In this document: in pieces, positions 15,294 through 22,400 of the stretch
Layout of the letters: every line of letters begins with the position of its first letter
Numbering within the stretch: position 1 is the stretch's first letter
Assembly (NCBI GenBank): GCA_035353335.1
Contig: DAOPZJ010000031.1
Location: 1-31,494 of the forward strand
Origin: Oscillospiraceae bacterium
GTDB lineage: Bacteria; Bacillota; Clostridia; Oscillospirales; JAKOTC01
Length of the DNA: 31,494 nt
Reading direction: 5' to 3'
Notes under the pieces: model-generated
What the model saw: the letters and a program-made list of their open reading frames with translations, nothing else
The model's database searches: none
Told to the model about the DNA's origin: nothing
Position numbers and translations under genes: made by a program

Positions 15294-16706
15294 TTATTCA
15301 AACTTCATGGAATAGAGATCGGCGTCGCATAAGGAAAAACGAAGACGAATTGGTTTACCTGAAAGAGATAAGAGCGGCTTTTCGAAATCCACGGGGCGGC
15401 AGACGCTGTCGCCGAACAGGCGGGAGCTTTCATAGTCGGGCAGAGGGGTGCCGTCTTCGCCGCAGATTGTGATTTTGACATAGCCGGCAGCCGAAGTGGC
15501 GAAGTTGACGGTCAGATGGCCGCCCGTAAACGTCAGCGGTTTGGTGATCATCTGCCCGCCGGGATACCCCGCCGAAAGCGAGAAAAAGCCGTCCAAGCGA
15601 ACGGAATAGCGCATCAGTTCAACAGTTTCAACACGGTAGTGGTCGCCCGCATAGATCGAGAGCTCGTCGGGTTCGCCCGGGCGATCTCCTGCGGTTTGCA
15701 ACAGACCGTTTGCAAAATAGCAATCGCCGTAATACCAGTTGTGATTGCGCTCGGGGCCCGGTGTGACATAGGCCTCGGACGGGCGGCGGAAGTGCAGGCC
15801 GTCGCGCGAGGTCATGATCATCGTGTCGGTCATCGCATAGCCGCTGCGTCCCCACTGTTTGATGATGGCTTCGCGGTGTTCGCGGTCGGGCAGATATTTG
15901 AAATTTTCGGGATCGTTGTTGCGCTCGATGTAGCGCGTCGGCAGGCCGATATACATGTGCGAAGCGCGCGCATAAGGGCGGACATTGTTGGTGTACATTT
16001 GAAAATCGGGCGCGTTTTTGCCGTAGCGGAGTTGCCCGAAGTGCTTCCAATGGATAAAATCTTTGGAGCGGGAGTTGCGGATATCGCGGATGCCCGTCCA
16101 TTTTTGGTCGCCGATATAATTATGCAGATCGCGGTAATAAGCCATATATTCGCCGCGAGCCGGATCGTAAAAGGCCAGATTGAGCGAGTCGAATGCGCCC
16201 TCGATATTAAGCTTTTCTCTTCTTGTGAAATGAATCCCGTCCGGCGAGGTCAGCAGCACCAATTCTTTGCAGTGCTCTCCGGTCAACGCCTTGTATTTTT
16301 CATCCGGTTTGCAGTTCGGGTTTTCGTCGATGAAAAACGAGATGTTGTCGAGATCGCCCTCTTGAATGATGATGTTGTTTTTTCGGCTCCCGTTAAATTC
16401 GCAGATGCCGAGTTCGGGGCGGGTAAAAGTTTTGCCGTCGCGGCTTTCGGCATAACAATACCGGCCGATGCCGATGTCTTCTTTGCGGGTCAGCTGCAAA
16501 TCGGCCGCGCGGTAATACATGCGGAAAAGGTCGCCGTCTTTTAAAACGGTAAAATACCCGCAGACGTTGCCCTCCCAGGGCGCGTCGCAGTTAAAAGCCG
16601 TCCCGCGGTACTCGGGGCGGTGCATTTTAATTTCAACGCCCTCGTGTTTTGCCCACAAAAATTGGTCCCAAAAAACTTCGCGGCGGCTTTTCAATTCGAT
16701 CGGCAT
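15294..16706 (-). CDS. Beta-propeller glycosidase-like protein (GH32/GH43/GH117-like fold)
   Basis: The 470-residue protein has no signal peptide, so it is likely cytosolic. It shows repeated blades of the five-bladed propeller type: YCYAESRDGKTFTRPELG, LTSPDGIHFTRREK, IRNSRSKDFIHWKHFG and MTSRDGLHFRRPSEAY. These SxDGxxFxRP repeats are common to GH32, GH43, GH117 and related families. The last part (about 385-470) looks like a small beta-sandwich. A precise family and sugar cannot be read here, and a non-enzymatic role is possible. The start has GAGGTG 5 nt upstream. It is divergent from the broken glycosidase-like gene at 16851, and the shared intergenic region has promoters both ways, so the pair may respond to the same substrate. 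Confidence 0.7.
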   Translation of the reverse strand: MPIELKSRREVFWDQFLWAKHEGVEIKMHRPEYRGTAFNCDAPWEGNVCGYFTVLKDGDLFRMYYRAADLQLTRKEDIGIGRYCYAESRDGKTFTRPELGICEFNGSRKNNIIIQEGDLDNISFFIDENPNCKPDEKYKALTGEHCKELVLLTSPDGIHFTRREKLNIEGAFDSLNLAFYDPARGEYMAYYRDLHNYIGDQKWTGIRDIRNSRSKDFIHWKHFGQLRYGKNAPDFQMYTNNVRPYARASHMYIGLPTRYIERNNDPENFKYLPDREHREAIIKQWGRSGYAMTDTMIMTSRDGLHFRRPSEAYVTPGPERNHNWYYGDCYFANGLLQTAGDRPGEPDELSIYAGDHYRVETVELMRYSVRLDGFFSLSAGYPGGQMITKPLTFTGGHLTVNFATSAAGYVKITICGEDGTPLPDYESSRLFGDSVCRPVDFEKPLLSLSGKPIRLRFSLCDADLYSMKFE

Positions 16707-16723
16707 GATATCACCTCGGCTTG

Positions 16724-16752
16724 ATTATATCGGCGAAACGGTTCGGTGTCAA
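16724..16752 (-). promoter_or_regulatory. Promoter of the beta-propeller glycosidase gene
   Basis: Perfect TTGACA (16747-16752) and TATAAT (16724-16729) on the minus strand with a 17-bp spacer, about 18 bp upstream of the ATG. Confidence 0.85.
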
Positions 16753-16806
16753 ACGGTATTTCAAATCAAAAAAATGCCGGAATAGATTTCTTTCTTTTAC
16801 GGAAAA

Positions 16807-16815
16807 TGGTATACT
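16807..16815 (+). promoter_or_regulatory. Extended -10 promoter of the broken glycosidase-like gene
   Basis: TGGTATACT (16807-16815) is an extended -10 element, 35 bp before the ATG at 16851. No good -35 is seen; a TATAAT at 16821-16826 is an alternative. Confidence 0.45.
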
Positions 16816-16850
16816 GACTTTATAATATTTTTTCGAAAGCGGGAGTTTTA

Positions 16851-18530
16851 ATGGGAAAAAGCGTTGTTTTCTGTGATCTGAAGTCGCAGATAAAATCAGG
16901 TGTGCTCTCGTCTTCGGGTTGGCAGGCAGCGGAGTATGAAACAAAAGAGCACAAGGGTAACATGCTTCTTGCGCGAAAGGGGAGTCCTGCCGGAGCCGTC
17001 ACGCTTTCGCTCGGCCTTAAGGGGTGGCATCGGATCTACCTTTGCCTTTTACATATCGAAAGCAAAACGGTCACCTATTTCAAACTGGATTCCGACCGAT
17101 GCCATTATCCGGTCTATTCGAGGAATTCTGAAAAGAGCTGGGGTTCTTATGAATATGCGGAAGAGGTCCTTTGGAAATGCGCCGATCTGACGGGGCAGGA
17201 TCTGACCGTTGAACACCATAACGAGTTCAGCTCCGCATTGGTTTGGGTTCGCTGTGAAGCAATGAACGAACAGGAAGCCAACGAGTATAAAAACGAATTC
17301 GGAAGCAAAGAAAACAAGCGGCTGCATATTGTGATCGATCCCGGCATTTATGACGATCATGTTTTCAACAGCATCAGCGATTACAGTCTGATGATCAACG
17401 CCATGGCCGACAGCGACGCCCTTTTTGCTTCTCAGGACGTCTCGCTGCAGCATACGGGATATAAGACCGAACAGGAAGAAAAGAAGCAAGAAGAAATTTA
17501 CCGTGAGATGATCGGGTGTGCGCATGACCTCGGAATTGCGCTGTTTGCCGCGAACCGAATGAATCTGGCAAATTTCAGCACGCCGCTCAATCATATAAAA
17601 CCCATCCGGTTTGTCGGAGAGCATCCCGAATTCAACCAAGTGAACCGCCGGTGAAAGGTGATTAATGGCGCGATGTCCTATGCCTTTGACGGAGTGCGGG
17701 ATTTTCAGGTGAACTGGCTGACGGAAAGGGTGAGAGCCGGTTTCGACGGCGTTTCGCTCATCTTTACCCGGGGCATACACATTGCCTTTGAAGAGCCCGT
17801 GATACAGGCATTTGAAAAGAAGTATCCCAGTGTGAATCCGTGTGAACTTCCTGCTGCGGACAAACGGCTGTACGGCGTCTGGTGCAAATTCATGACCGCC
17901 TTTATGCGCAAGCTCCGGGCGTCGCTCGATGACCTTGCGAAAAAGGAAAACAGAGAGAAACCGAAGATCAACGTGCATGTCTATTACGATATTGAAAACT
18001 GCAAAAATTCCGGTTTTGATATCGGGGCCTGGGCCAAAGAGGGACTGATCGACAGCGTCATATTGTCCAACATGACGCATTTTGAAGACCTCGAAAATTG
18101 CATGAAAGCGGATAAGCCGTCCGAGATTGATCTTGAAAAACTGTCCGAAAAACTCAGTGATGCACCGGTACTCCGCCGCAGGCACGGGAATGAAGTCGAA
18201 AGCATGTGCGCGAATCTTGCGAAATTTCGGGAAGTTACGGATCGTCACAACGTCCGGCTGTACTGCGAACTGCCCTGGGAGGGCGGAAGGCCGTCGCTAT
18301 ATCTCAACGCGGCGAAGCGTATATATGAGGCTGGCGCCGACGGGATTTCGGCTTGGGACAGCAATTTCCGGATTCCGGTGCTTCCGGTGTGGAATGTCAC
18401 CAAAAAAATGGGCCATAAAGAATTGATTGATCAAATGATCGCCGAAAACGACGATTACGGGAAACTGTACCGGGTGCTTTCGCTGGACGGGCACGATATC
18501 AGCGAATATCAACAAAATTGGCGGGGATAA
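16851..18530 (+). pseudogene. TIM-barrel glycosidase-like gene with one in-frame UGA
   Basis: Two reading blocks, 16851-17654 (267 residues) and 17655-18530, are in the same frame and separated by a single TGA at 17652-17654 (codon 268 of 560). The two halves join naturally. The first ends EHPEFNQVNRR and the second continues KVINGAMSYAFDGVRDFQV, which matches the usual 'EHPE..(D/N)RDG...SYAFPEVR' run of glycosidase-like barrel proteins (GHL10-like). The N-terminal domain is beta-rich and the C-terminal part has strands such as INVHVYYDIEN and RLYCELPWEGG. The TGA could be a nonsense mutation (CGA to TGA or GGA to TGA), an assembly error, or programmed recoding. AAAGGTG just after the stop could allow restart at ATG 17673 or GTG 17658. 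The start at 16851 has only a weak CGGGAG site. It ends in a strong terminator. Confidence 0.75.
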
Positions 18531-18549
18531 TTTTATAGAAACAATTGAG

Positions 18550-18573
18550 GAACGCTCGGATTCTCGGGCGTTC
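18550..18573 (+). terminator. Terminator of the broken glycosidase-like gene
   Basis: GAACGCTCGG (18550-18559) pairs with TCGGGCGTTC (18564-18573), including two G-U pairs, around a 4-nt loop. TTTTTTA follows directly. Confidence 0.85.
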
Positions 18574-18602
18574 TTTTTTATTAAAATATTTTATAAAACC
18601 TA

Positions 18603-18631
18603 TTGACAACGTAACAATGTTACGATATACT
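18603..18631 (+). promoter_or_regulatory. yhbD operon promoter
   Basis: TTGACA (18603-18608) and TATACT (18626-18631) are 17 bp apart. The spacer is almost filled by the first GTAAC-N3-GTTAC palindrome, so a bound repressor would block RNA polymerase directly. Confidence 0.85.
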
Positions 18632-18665
18632 ATGTCTCGTAACATTGTTACATCACATTGTTACG
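18611..18665. promoter_or_regulatory. Operator array: GTAAC-N3-GTTAC palindromes
   Basis: GTAACAATGTTAC (18611-18623) lies between -35 and -10. GTAACATTGTTAC (18639-18651) covers the likely transcription start. A third, degenerate copy (TCACATTGTTACG, 18653-18665) abuts the second. Centres are 28 and about 14 bp apart, so the sites may lie on roughly the same DNA face for cooperative dimers. The binding protein is not known; autoregulation by the YhbD-like product is the simplest guess. Confidence 0.75.
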
Positions 18666-18710
18666 CTATATTGCATTTGGACAAAGACGGAGGGGAGGTC
18701 TTCAATTTTA

Positions 18711-19085
18711 ATGGATAAAGAACTGATTTCGAAAAAGGAACTGCTCGATAAATACGGCGTTTCGTATGGCGCGCTTTACCGCTGGAAGCGCATGGGGTTG
18801 ATCCCCGAGGAGTGGTTTATCAAAAAGGCCGCGCCGACCGGGCAGGAGACGTTTTTTGACAAAGAGTTGATCTGCGCGCGAATGGATGAGATCATCGGCT
18901 CGAAAGACGAGGCCTCGTTAAAGGACCTTGCGGAAAAATTCAACGAGGGCGAGCTGAAAAAACGGCTGCTGATCGTCGGCACAAAATTCGGGGAGACCGG
19001 TTATGATTTCGAGCAGATCACGGTGATTAAAATCAAGTTCGGCGACCGTGAGATCGACATCACGCAGGAATTGAGGAGGAAATAA
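18711..19085 (+). CDS. yhbD: YhbD family (DUF4004) HTH protein
   Basis: The 124-residue protein resembles Bacillus YhbD. The N-terminal half is a MerR-like winged helix-turn-helix (LISKKELLDKYGVSYGALYR, then WKRMGLIPEEWFIKK) with the family hallmark TGQETFFDKE. The C-terminal half is a small mixed domain of unknown role. Family members sit beside bactofilin genes (yhbE, yhbF in B. subtilis), as here. ATG 18711 has GGGAGGT 11 nt upstream; the frame open back to 18645 lies inside the operator region and is rejected as coding. It is likely a DNA-binding regulator of this operon, given the palindromes in its promoter, although that is inference. Confidence 0.88.
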   Translation: MDKELISKKELLDKYGVSYGALYRWKRMGLIPEEWFIKKAAPTGQETFFDKELICARMDEIIGSKDEASLKDLAEKFNEGELKKRLLIVGTKFGETGYDFEQITVIKIKFGDREIDITQELRRK

Positions 19086-19087
19086 GA

Positions 19088-19201
19088 ATGACATTAAAAA
19101 CATTCATTCAAGAGATTTGCGAAGCCGCTGCGAAAAACACAGGGCTCTCGCTGAAAGCACCGAATACAACACAGCTTACAACGAAAGGATGGTTATTATG
19201 A
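19088..19201 (+). CDS. 37-residue small ORF between yhbD and the bactofilin gene
   Basis: ATG 19088 comes 2 bp after the yhbD stop and has a very strong site (GAGGAGGAAATAAGA). It encodes 37 residues beginning MTLKTFIQEICEAAAKNTG and ends with TGA at 19199-19201, overlapping the bactofilin ATG as ATGA. The first 20 residues could form an amphipathic helix. I do not recognise a family. It may be a real microprotein, or a leader whose main job is to couple translation of yhbD to the bactofilin gene. Confidence 0.55.
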   Translation: MTLKTFIQEICEAAAKNTGLSLKAPNTTQLTTKGWLL

Positions 19202-19857
19202 GCAAAAACGATATGCATATCTCCGGCAGTGGTACCATTGCCGCAGGTGAATACGGCGGCGTCCATGTGAGCGGTTCGGGCAGAATCAACGGAAACATTT
19301 CCTGCACCGATCTGCACTGCTCGGGTTCGGCCAAGGCGGTCGGCGACGTCATCAGCTCAGGCGACGTCAAATGCTCGGGTTCATTCCACTGCTGCGGAAA
19401 AGTGGAAGCAGCATTTGTCTCGTGCTCGGGCTCGGCAAGAGTTGACGGCAGCATCAAAGCGGGCACCATCAAGGCATCCGGATCAATCCGGGCTTCCGAT
19501 ATGGAAGCGGAGCGCATCGTCGTCAGCGGCGGCTGCGGCGTCCCGGGACTGATGAACGCCGAGACGGTGGAGATCAATCTTGGCGGCAGATGCAATGTCG
19601 GAAGCATCGGCTGCGGAAAACTGACTGTGAAACTGGGCGCCGGATGCGGGTGGCTCTGGTTCGGGCGCAGAAGAGACGATCTGCTCGAAATCGGCACCAT
19701 TGAGGGTGACGAGATCGAGCTTGAAAACACTTCGGCGGATGTCGTGCGCGGAAAAAACGTCATCATCGGCAAAAACTGCAGCATCAAAACCGTAGAATAC
19801 AGCCAAAATCTCTCGGTCGATCTTTCGAGCACGGTGAGAGAACAGGTGAAGAAATAA
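19198..19857 (+). CDS. Bactofilin-like polymer-forming protein (YhbE/YhbF type)
   Basis: The 219-residue protein is built of short Gly/Ser-rich beta-helix repeats: GSGTIAAGEYGGVHVSGSG, then repeated CSGS-x-x-x-x-GDV or GS units. This is typical of bactofilins, which polymerise into cytosolic filaments or scaffolds. The C-terminal DVVRGKNVIIGKNCSI followed by VEYSQN is characteristic of the YhbE/YhbF-like clostridial subgroup. It is unusually Cys-rich (more than ten Cys), most of them in the repeat turns. No membrane segment is seen. The ATG at 19198 is chosen over an open extension to 19117, since GAAAGGATG precedes it and it overlaps the stop of the small ORF. It is the last gene of the yhbD operon. 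Confidence 0.88.
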   Translation: MSKNDMHISGSGTIAAGEYGGVHVSGSGRINGNISCTDLHCSGSAKAVGDVISSGDVKCSGSFHCCGKVEAAFVSCSGSARVDGSIKAGTIKASGSIRASDMEAERIVVSGGCGVPGLMNAETVEINLGGRCNVGSIGCGKLTVKLGAGCGWLWFGRRRDDLLEIGTIEGDEIELENTSADVVRGKNVIIGKNCSIKTVEYSQNLSVDLSSTVREQVKK

Positions 19858-19873
19858 AATCTTTGTCGGTATT

Positions 19874-19922
19874 GTGAAGCCGCTACCGCTTATTCACACG
19901 TTTTATTTACAAGTGGCTTCAC
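19874..19922. repeat. 11-bp inverted repeat after the bactofilin gene
   Basis: GTGAAGCCGCT (19874-19884) pairs with AGTGGCTTCAC (19912-19922) with one G-U, around a 27-nt loop. No T-run follows, so it is not a classic terminator. It could stabilise the mRNA end. Confidence 0.6.
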
Positions 19923-19954
19923 TATATACTGCCGCAGCTCCTATTAATATTTAA

Positions 19955-19980
19955 ACGAGGGGGTCAATTAACTCCCTTGT
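19955..19980 (+). terminator. Probable terminator of the yhbD-bactofilin operon
   Basis: ACGAGGGGGT (19955-19964) pairs with ACTCCCTTGT (19971-19980), with two G-U pairs, around a 6-nt loop. TTTCTTTA follows. Confidence 0.65.
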
Positions 19981-20109
19981 TTTCTTTATAAACAGTAGGG
20001 TTGGTTATACGGATCTGCCCGTTTTGTAGGGGTCGGCATCTATGTCCGTATCTTCGCACTATTCTCTACAGGAACGGCATCGCTGAGGAACAGCATCTAT
20101 TCATTATCA
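19981..20109. other. Non-coding stretch between operons
   Basis: No ORF with a ribosome site is seen. A 7-bp inverted repeat (ATACGGA 20007-20013, TCCGTAT 20045-20051) and two CGGCATC copies suggest a decayed intergenic repeat or a small structured RNA. There is no identified family. Confidence 0.4.
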
Positions 20110-20129
20110 AGGGAGTCGGTTGACTCCCT
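20110..20129 (+). terminator. Hairpin terminator upstream of rpmH
   Basis: AGGGAGTC (20110-20117) pairs perfectly with GACTCCCT (20122-20129) around a GGTT loop, followed by GTGTTTTTG. It resembles the 19955-19980 hairpin in sequence (GGGAGT/ACTCCC core). Confidence 0.7.
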
Positions 20130-20181
20130 GTGTTTTTGCAGAATTTTTCTGTGCCGATGATGCTAAATGCGGATAAAGTCA

Positions 20182-20210
20182 TTGACAAGGCAGGGTTATT
20201 TCGATATAAT
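20182..20210 (+). promoter_or_regulatory. rpmH operon promoter
   Basis: TTGACA (20182-20187), a 17-bp spacer and TATAAT (20205-20210) form a full consensus sigma-A promoter, 49 bp before rpmH. Confidence 0.92.
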
Positions 20211-20259
20211 GTACCCTATGGGTTTATGCCCGTTTGTTTATCAAAAGGAGGGAAGAGTT

Positions 20260-20400
20260 ATGAGTATGTTTCGCACATACCAGCCGAAGAAAAGGCAGCG
20301 GCAGATGGAGCATGGGTTCCGCAAACGCATGAGCACCGCCAACGGAAGAAAAGTCCTTGCCCGCCGCAGAGCCAAGGGCAGACACGTCCTGTCCTATTAA
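20260..20400 (+). CDS. rpmH: Ribosomal protein L34
   Basis: The 46-residue bL34 is a component of the large ribosomal subunit. FRTYQPKKRQRQMEHGFRKR followed by MSTANGRKVLARRRAKGR is the family sequence almost throughout. ATG 20260 has AAAGGAGGG 8 nt upstream; a second ATG two codons later (20266) would give the common 44-residue form. It heads the operon rpmH-rnpA-yidD-yidC-jag under a consensus promoter. dnaA, which usually lies divergently beside rpmH in Firmicutes, is not here. Confidence 0.97.
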   Translation: MSMFRTYQPKKRQRQMEHGFRKRMSTANGRKVLARRRAKGRHVLSY

Positions 20401-20402
20401 AA

Positions 20403-20765
20403 ATGCAAGTCGGTAACGCAGCTGCACTGCGCAGAAACTGGGAATTTCACCGCGCGTACAGACGCGGAAAATGCGTTGCCGGACCGGCTTTGATCTGCTA
20501 TTGTTTCAAAGGAAAAGGCAGGCGTACCCGCATCGGCGTCACAGCCGCCAAAAAGATCGGGTCCGCGGTAGAGCGAAACCGTGCGCGGCGCGTGATCAAA
20601 GAGGCATACCGCAGTATTTGCCCGCTGATCGAAGGCGGTTGGGACTTGGTATTCGTGGCCCGGGAGGGCACGGGTAAAAAAAAGAGCCCCGAGATTGCGG
20701 CCGTCATGCAGGCACAATTGAAAAAGGCCGGCGTACTCGTGGGCGTTGTGCCCACAAATCAATGA
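20403..20765 (+). CDS. rnpA: RNase P protein component
   Basis: The 120-residue basic protein binds the RNase P RNA to process tRNA 5' ends. The RNR signature RNRARRVIKEAYR follows KKIGSAVE at residues 50-70, and the N-terminal RRNWEFHRAYRRGK is the usual aromatic-basic start. ATG 20403 is only 2 bp after the rpmH stop, with no strong ribosome site, so it probably relies on coupling to rpmH translation. The long open frame back to 20130, through rpmH in another frame, is rejected. Its stop overlaps the yidD start (ATGA). Confidence 0.95.
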   Translation: MQVGNAAALRRNWEFHRAYRRGKCVAGPALICYCFKGKGRRTRIGVTAAKKIGSAVERNRARRVIKEAYRSICPLIEGGWDLVFVAREGTGKKKSPEIAAVMQAQLKKAGVLVGVVPTNQ

Positions 20766-21007
20766 GAAAGCTCTTTGTCGCATTGATCCGCGTTTATCAG
20801 AAGATGCGGCCGCCCTGGTCAAAGGGGAACTGCAGATATTACCCCACCTGCTCAAACTACGCCATTGAAGCCTATGAGACATTCGGAGCCATCGGCGGCG
20901 GATTGCTCGCGGTCTGGCGAATCCTGCGATGCAATCCGTTTTCAAAAGGCGGAGTTGATCCGGTTCCGGAGCGGTTTTGGTTTTTCCGCAACAGAAAAAC
21001 CATATGA
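20762..21007 (+). CDS. yidD: Membrane protein insertion efficiency factor YidD
   Basis: The 81-residue YidD helps YidC-dependent insertion of membrane proteins. GNCRYYPTCSNYAIEAYE and WRILRCNPFSKGGVDPVPE contain all the conserved cysteines and the family core. It overlaps rnpA by 4 bp (ATGA) and precedes yidC by 28 bp, which is the classic order. Confidence 0.97.
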   Translation: MRKLFVALIRVYQKMRPPWSKGNCRYYPTCSNYAIEAYETFGAIGGGLLAVWRILRCNPFSKGGVDPVPERFWFFRNRKTI

Positions 21008-21035
21008 TGCAAGAATTTGAAAGGCAAGAAGTGAG

Positions 21036-22379
21036 ATGGATTTGATAACGGCATTCGGCACCGCTGTATTCGGTATAGCGGGAATTGCGGCGACAACTGC
21101 GACTAGCGCTATGGGGTTTTGGGATTATATCGTCCTCCCGCTTGGCGCAATCTTCAAGTTTTGCTATACCATATTGCCCAACTTCAGTTTGGCGGTGCTG
21201 CTGTTCGCGATCATCTTCAAAGCGGTCCTGTTCCCGCTCGACATCAACCGTCAGCGCTCTCAGGCAAAAATGGTACGGTTTCAGCCGAAAATTAACGCCA
21301 TCCAGAAAAAATACGCCGCCGACAAGCAGCGCCAGAACGAAGAGATTCAAAAGCTCTATACCGAAGAAGGTTATAACCCGATGGGCGGCTGTCTGCCGTC
21401 GCTGCTTCCGTTGCCGATCTTTCTCGGCCTTTACCGGGTCATCGTCAGACCGTTGTCTTTTTTGGGCGGATCTCTGCTCAATATCGGCGCGCGCGCCGCT
21501 CAGGTGGTACAGGATGTCACAATCCTGAAAAGCCATGTGACGATCCCGGGAATATCGGTCTATAATCAAGAGCTCTATCTGTTCCGTTATTTGAAGAGCA
21601 ACCCTGAATGGTTCACGGGTTCCGGTTTGGTCGAACCGGCGAGTCATTTGGACATGTCCCTGCTCGGACTTTTCAAAAACCTCGATTTGAGCTTAGGCGT
21701 CGGACAGGAAGGCGCGGGTTGGGTTTACTGGATTTTTCCGGTTCTGACCGTGCTCGCAAGCGTTGTAAGCGCCTATTACATGGGCCAGATCAACAAGAAA
21801 AACAACGAGGGAATGGCAGGAGCAAATGCTGCTTCGAATCCGCTGATGACTATCGGTATGCCGCTGCTGACCGGTGTCATCACATACAAGTTTCCGGCCT
21901 GCGTTTTGCTTTACTGGATTTACAACAGCTTACTGATGCTCGGTACAACTCTGGTATTAAATAAGTTTTGGCCGATGAGCAAAATGGTTGCCGAATATGA
22001 GGCAAAACTGGAAAAAATGCGCTTGGCCGGAAAACCGGTCACGAAGGCCTCAAAGTTCAGAGAAAAGCTGGCCAGGGCGCAGAAACAAACCGAAGAAAAA
22101 CAAGTCCGTTATGACGAATATCTTGAAAAATCCAAATCCCAGAAAAAAGAACTGGAGCGCCGTTTGATCGCCAAGGCACGCGAAGAGGAACTCGCCAAGC
22201 AGGGCGAGGTGTACGAGGAAAAGATCGACCCGAAGGCGCGGGGATTAATGGAAAAACAAATGGAAAAAGACCTTCGAAAAGCGGAAAAAGAGAAGGCGAA
22301 AGACACCTATGTGCCGAATGCCGAGGCACGCGCCGCCTATATCCGGATGATGGAAAGCAAAAAGAGGGGCAAGAAGTAA
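21036..22379 (+). CDS. yidC: Membrane protein insertase YidC (Oxa1/SpoIIIJ type)
   Basis: The 447-residue insertase places proteins into the cytoplasmic membrane alone or with SecYEG. The core has TM segments including LAVLLFAIIFKAVLFPLDI followed by the cytosolic NRQRSQAKMVRFQPKI hairpin, a SLLPLPIFLGLYR segment, and TMs near 235-253 and 273-305. The C-terminal tail (about 315-447) is long, highly charged and Lys/Glu-rich, probably helical and ribosome-binding, longer than in many Firmicutes. There is no obvious lipobox. A large loop (about 150-220) lies outside the membrane. It is fourth in the operon; jag follows 21 bp later. Confidence 0.95.
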   Translation: MDLITAFGTAVFGIAGIAATTATSAMGFWDYIVLPLGAIFKFCYTILPNFSLAVLLFAIIFKAVLFPLDINRQRSQAKMVRFQPKINAIQKKYAADKQRQNEEIQKLYTEEGYNPMGGCLPSLLPLPIFLGLYRVIVRPLSFLGGSLLNIGARAAQVVQDVTILKSHVTIPGISVYNQELYLFRYLKSNPEWFTGSGLVEPASHLDMSLLGLFKNLDLSLGVGQEGAGWVYWIFPVLTVLASVVSAYYMGQINKKNNEGMAGANAASNPLMTIGMPLLTGVITYKFPACVLLYWIYNSLLMLGTTLVLNKFWPMSKMVAEYEAKLEKMRLAGKPVTKASKFREKLARAQKQTEEKQVRYDEYLEKSKSQKKELERRLIAKAREEELAKQGEVYEEKIDPKARGLMEKQMEKDLRKAEKEKAKDTYVPNAEARAAYIRMMESKKRGKK

Positions 22380-22400
22380 CGAAATCGGAGGCGTTTTTAA

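Noticed and set aside
15516..16544. 342-codon open frame opposite the beta-propeller gene
   Set aside because: Shadow frame; Val/Ala/Arg-rich product with no ribosome site; the minus-strand gene has promoter, ribosome site and terminator.
17652..17654. Genome-wide reassignment of UGA to an amino acid
   Set aside because: The A2M, Memo, GNAT, rnpA and solute-binding protein genes end in TGA at natural positions, so UGA is a normal stop here.
17640..17665. Frameshift between the two halves of the glycosidase-like gene
   Set aside because: Both halves are in the same frame (17652 and 17655 are consecutive codons); the break is an in-frame TGA only.
17049..18248. 399-codon open frame opposite the broken glycosidase-like gene
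   Set aside because: Shadow frame; the plus strand shows a recognisable protein, promoter hint and terminator.
19858..20259. Chromosome origin upstream of rpmH
   Set aside because: No dnaA gene and no cluster of DnaA-box-like TTATCCACA sites was seen; the space holds terminators and the rpmH promoter.
20130..20402. N-terminal extension of rnpA over rpmH
   Set aside because: It overlaps rpmH in another frame and has no ribosome site; the 120-residue form fits the RnpA family.
20397..21647. 416-codon open frame opposite rnpA, yidD and yidC
   Set aside because: Shadow of three conserved genes; no start signals and Arg/Gln-rich product.
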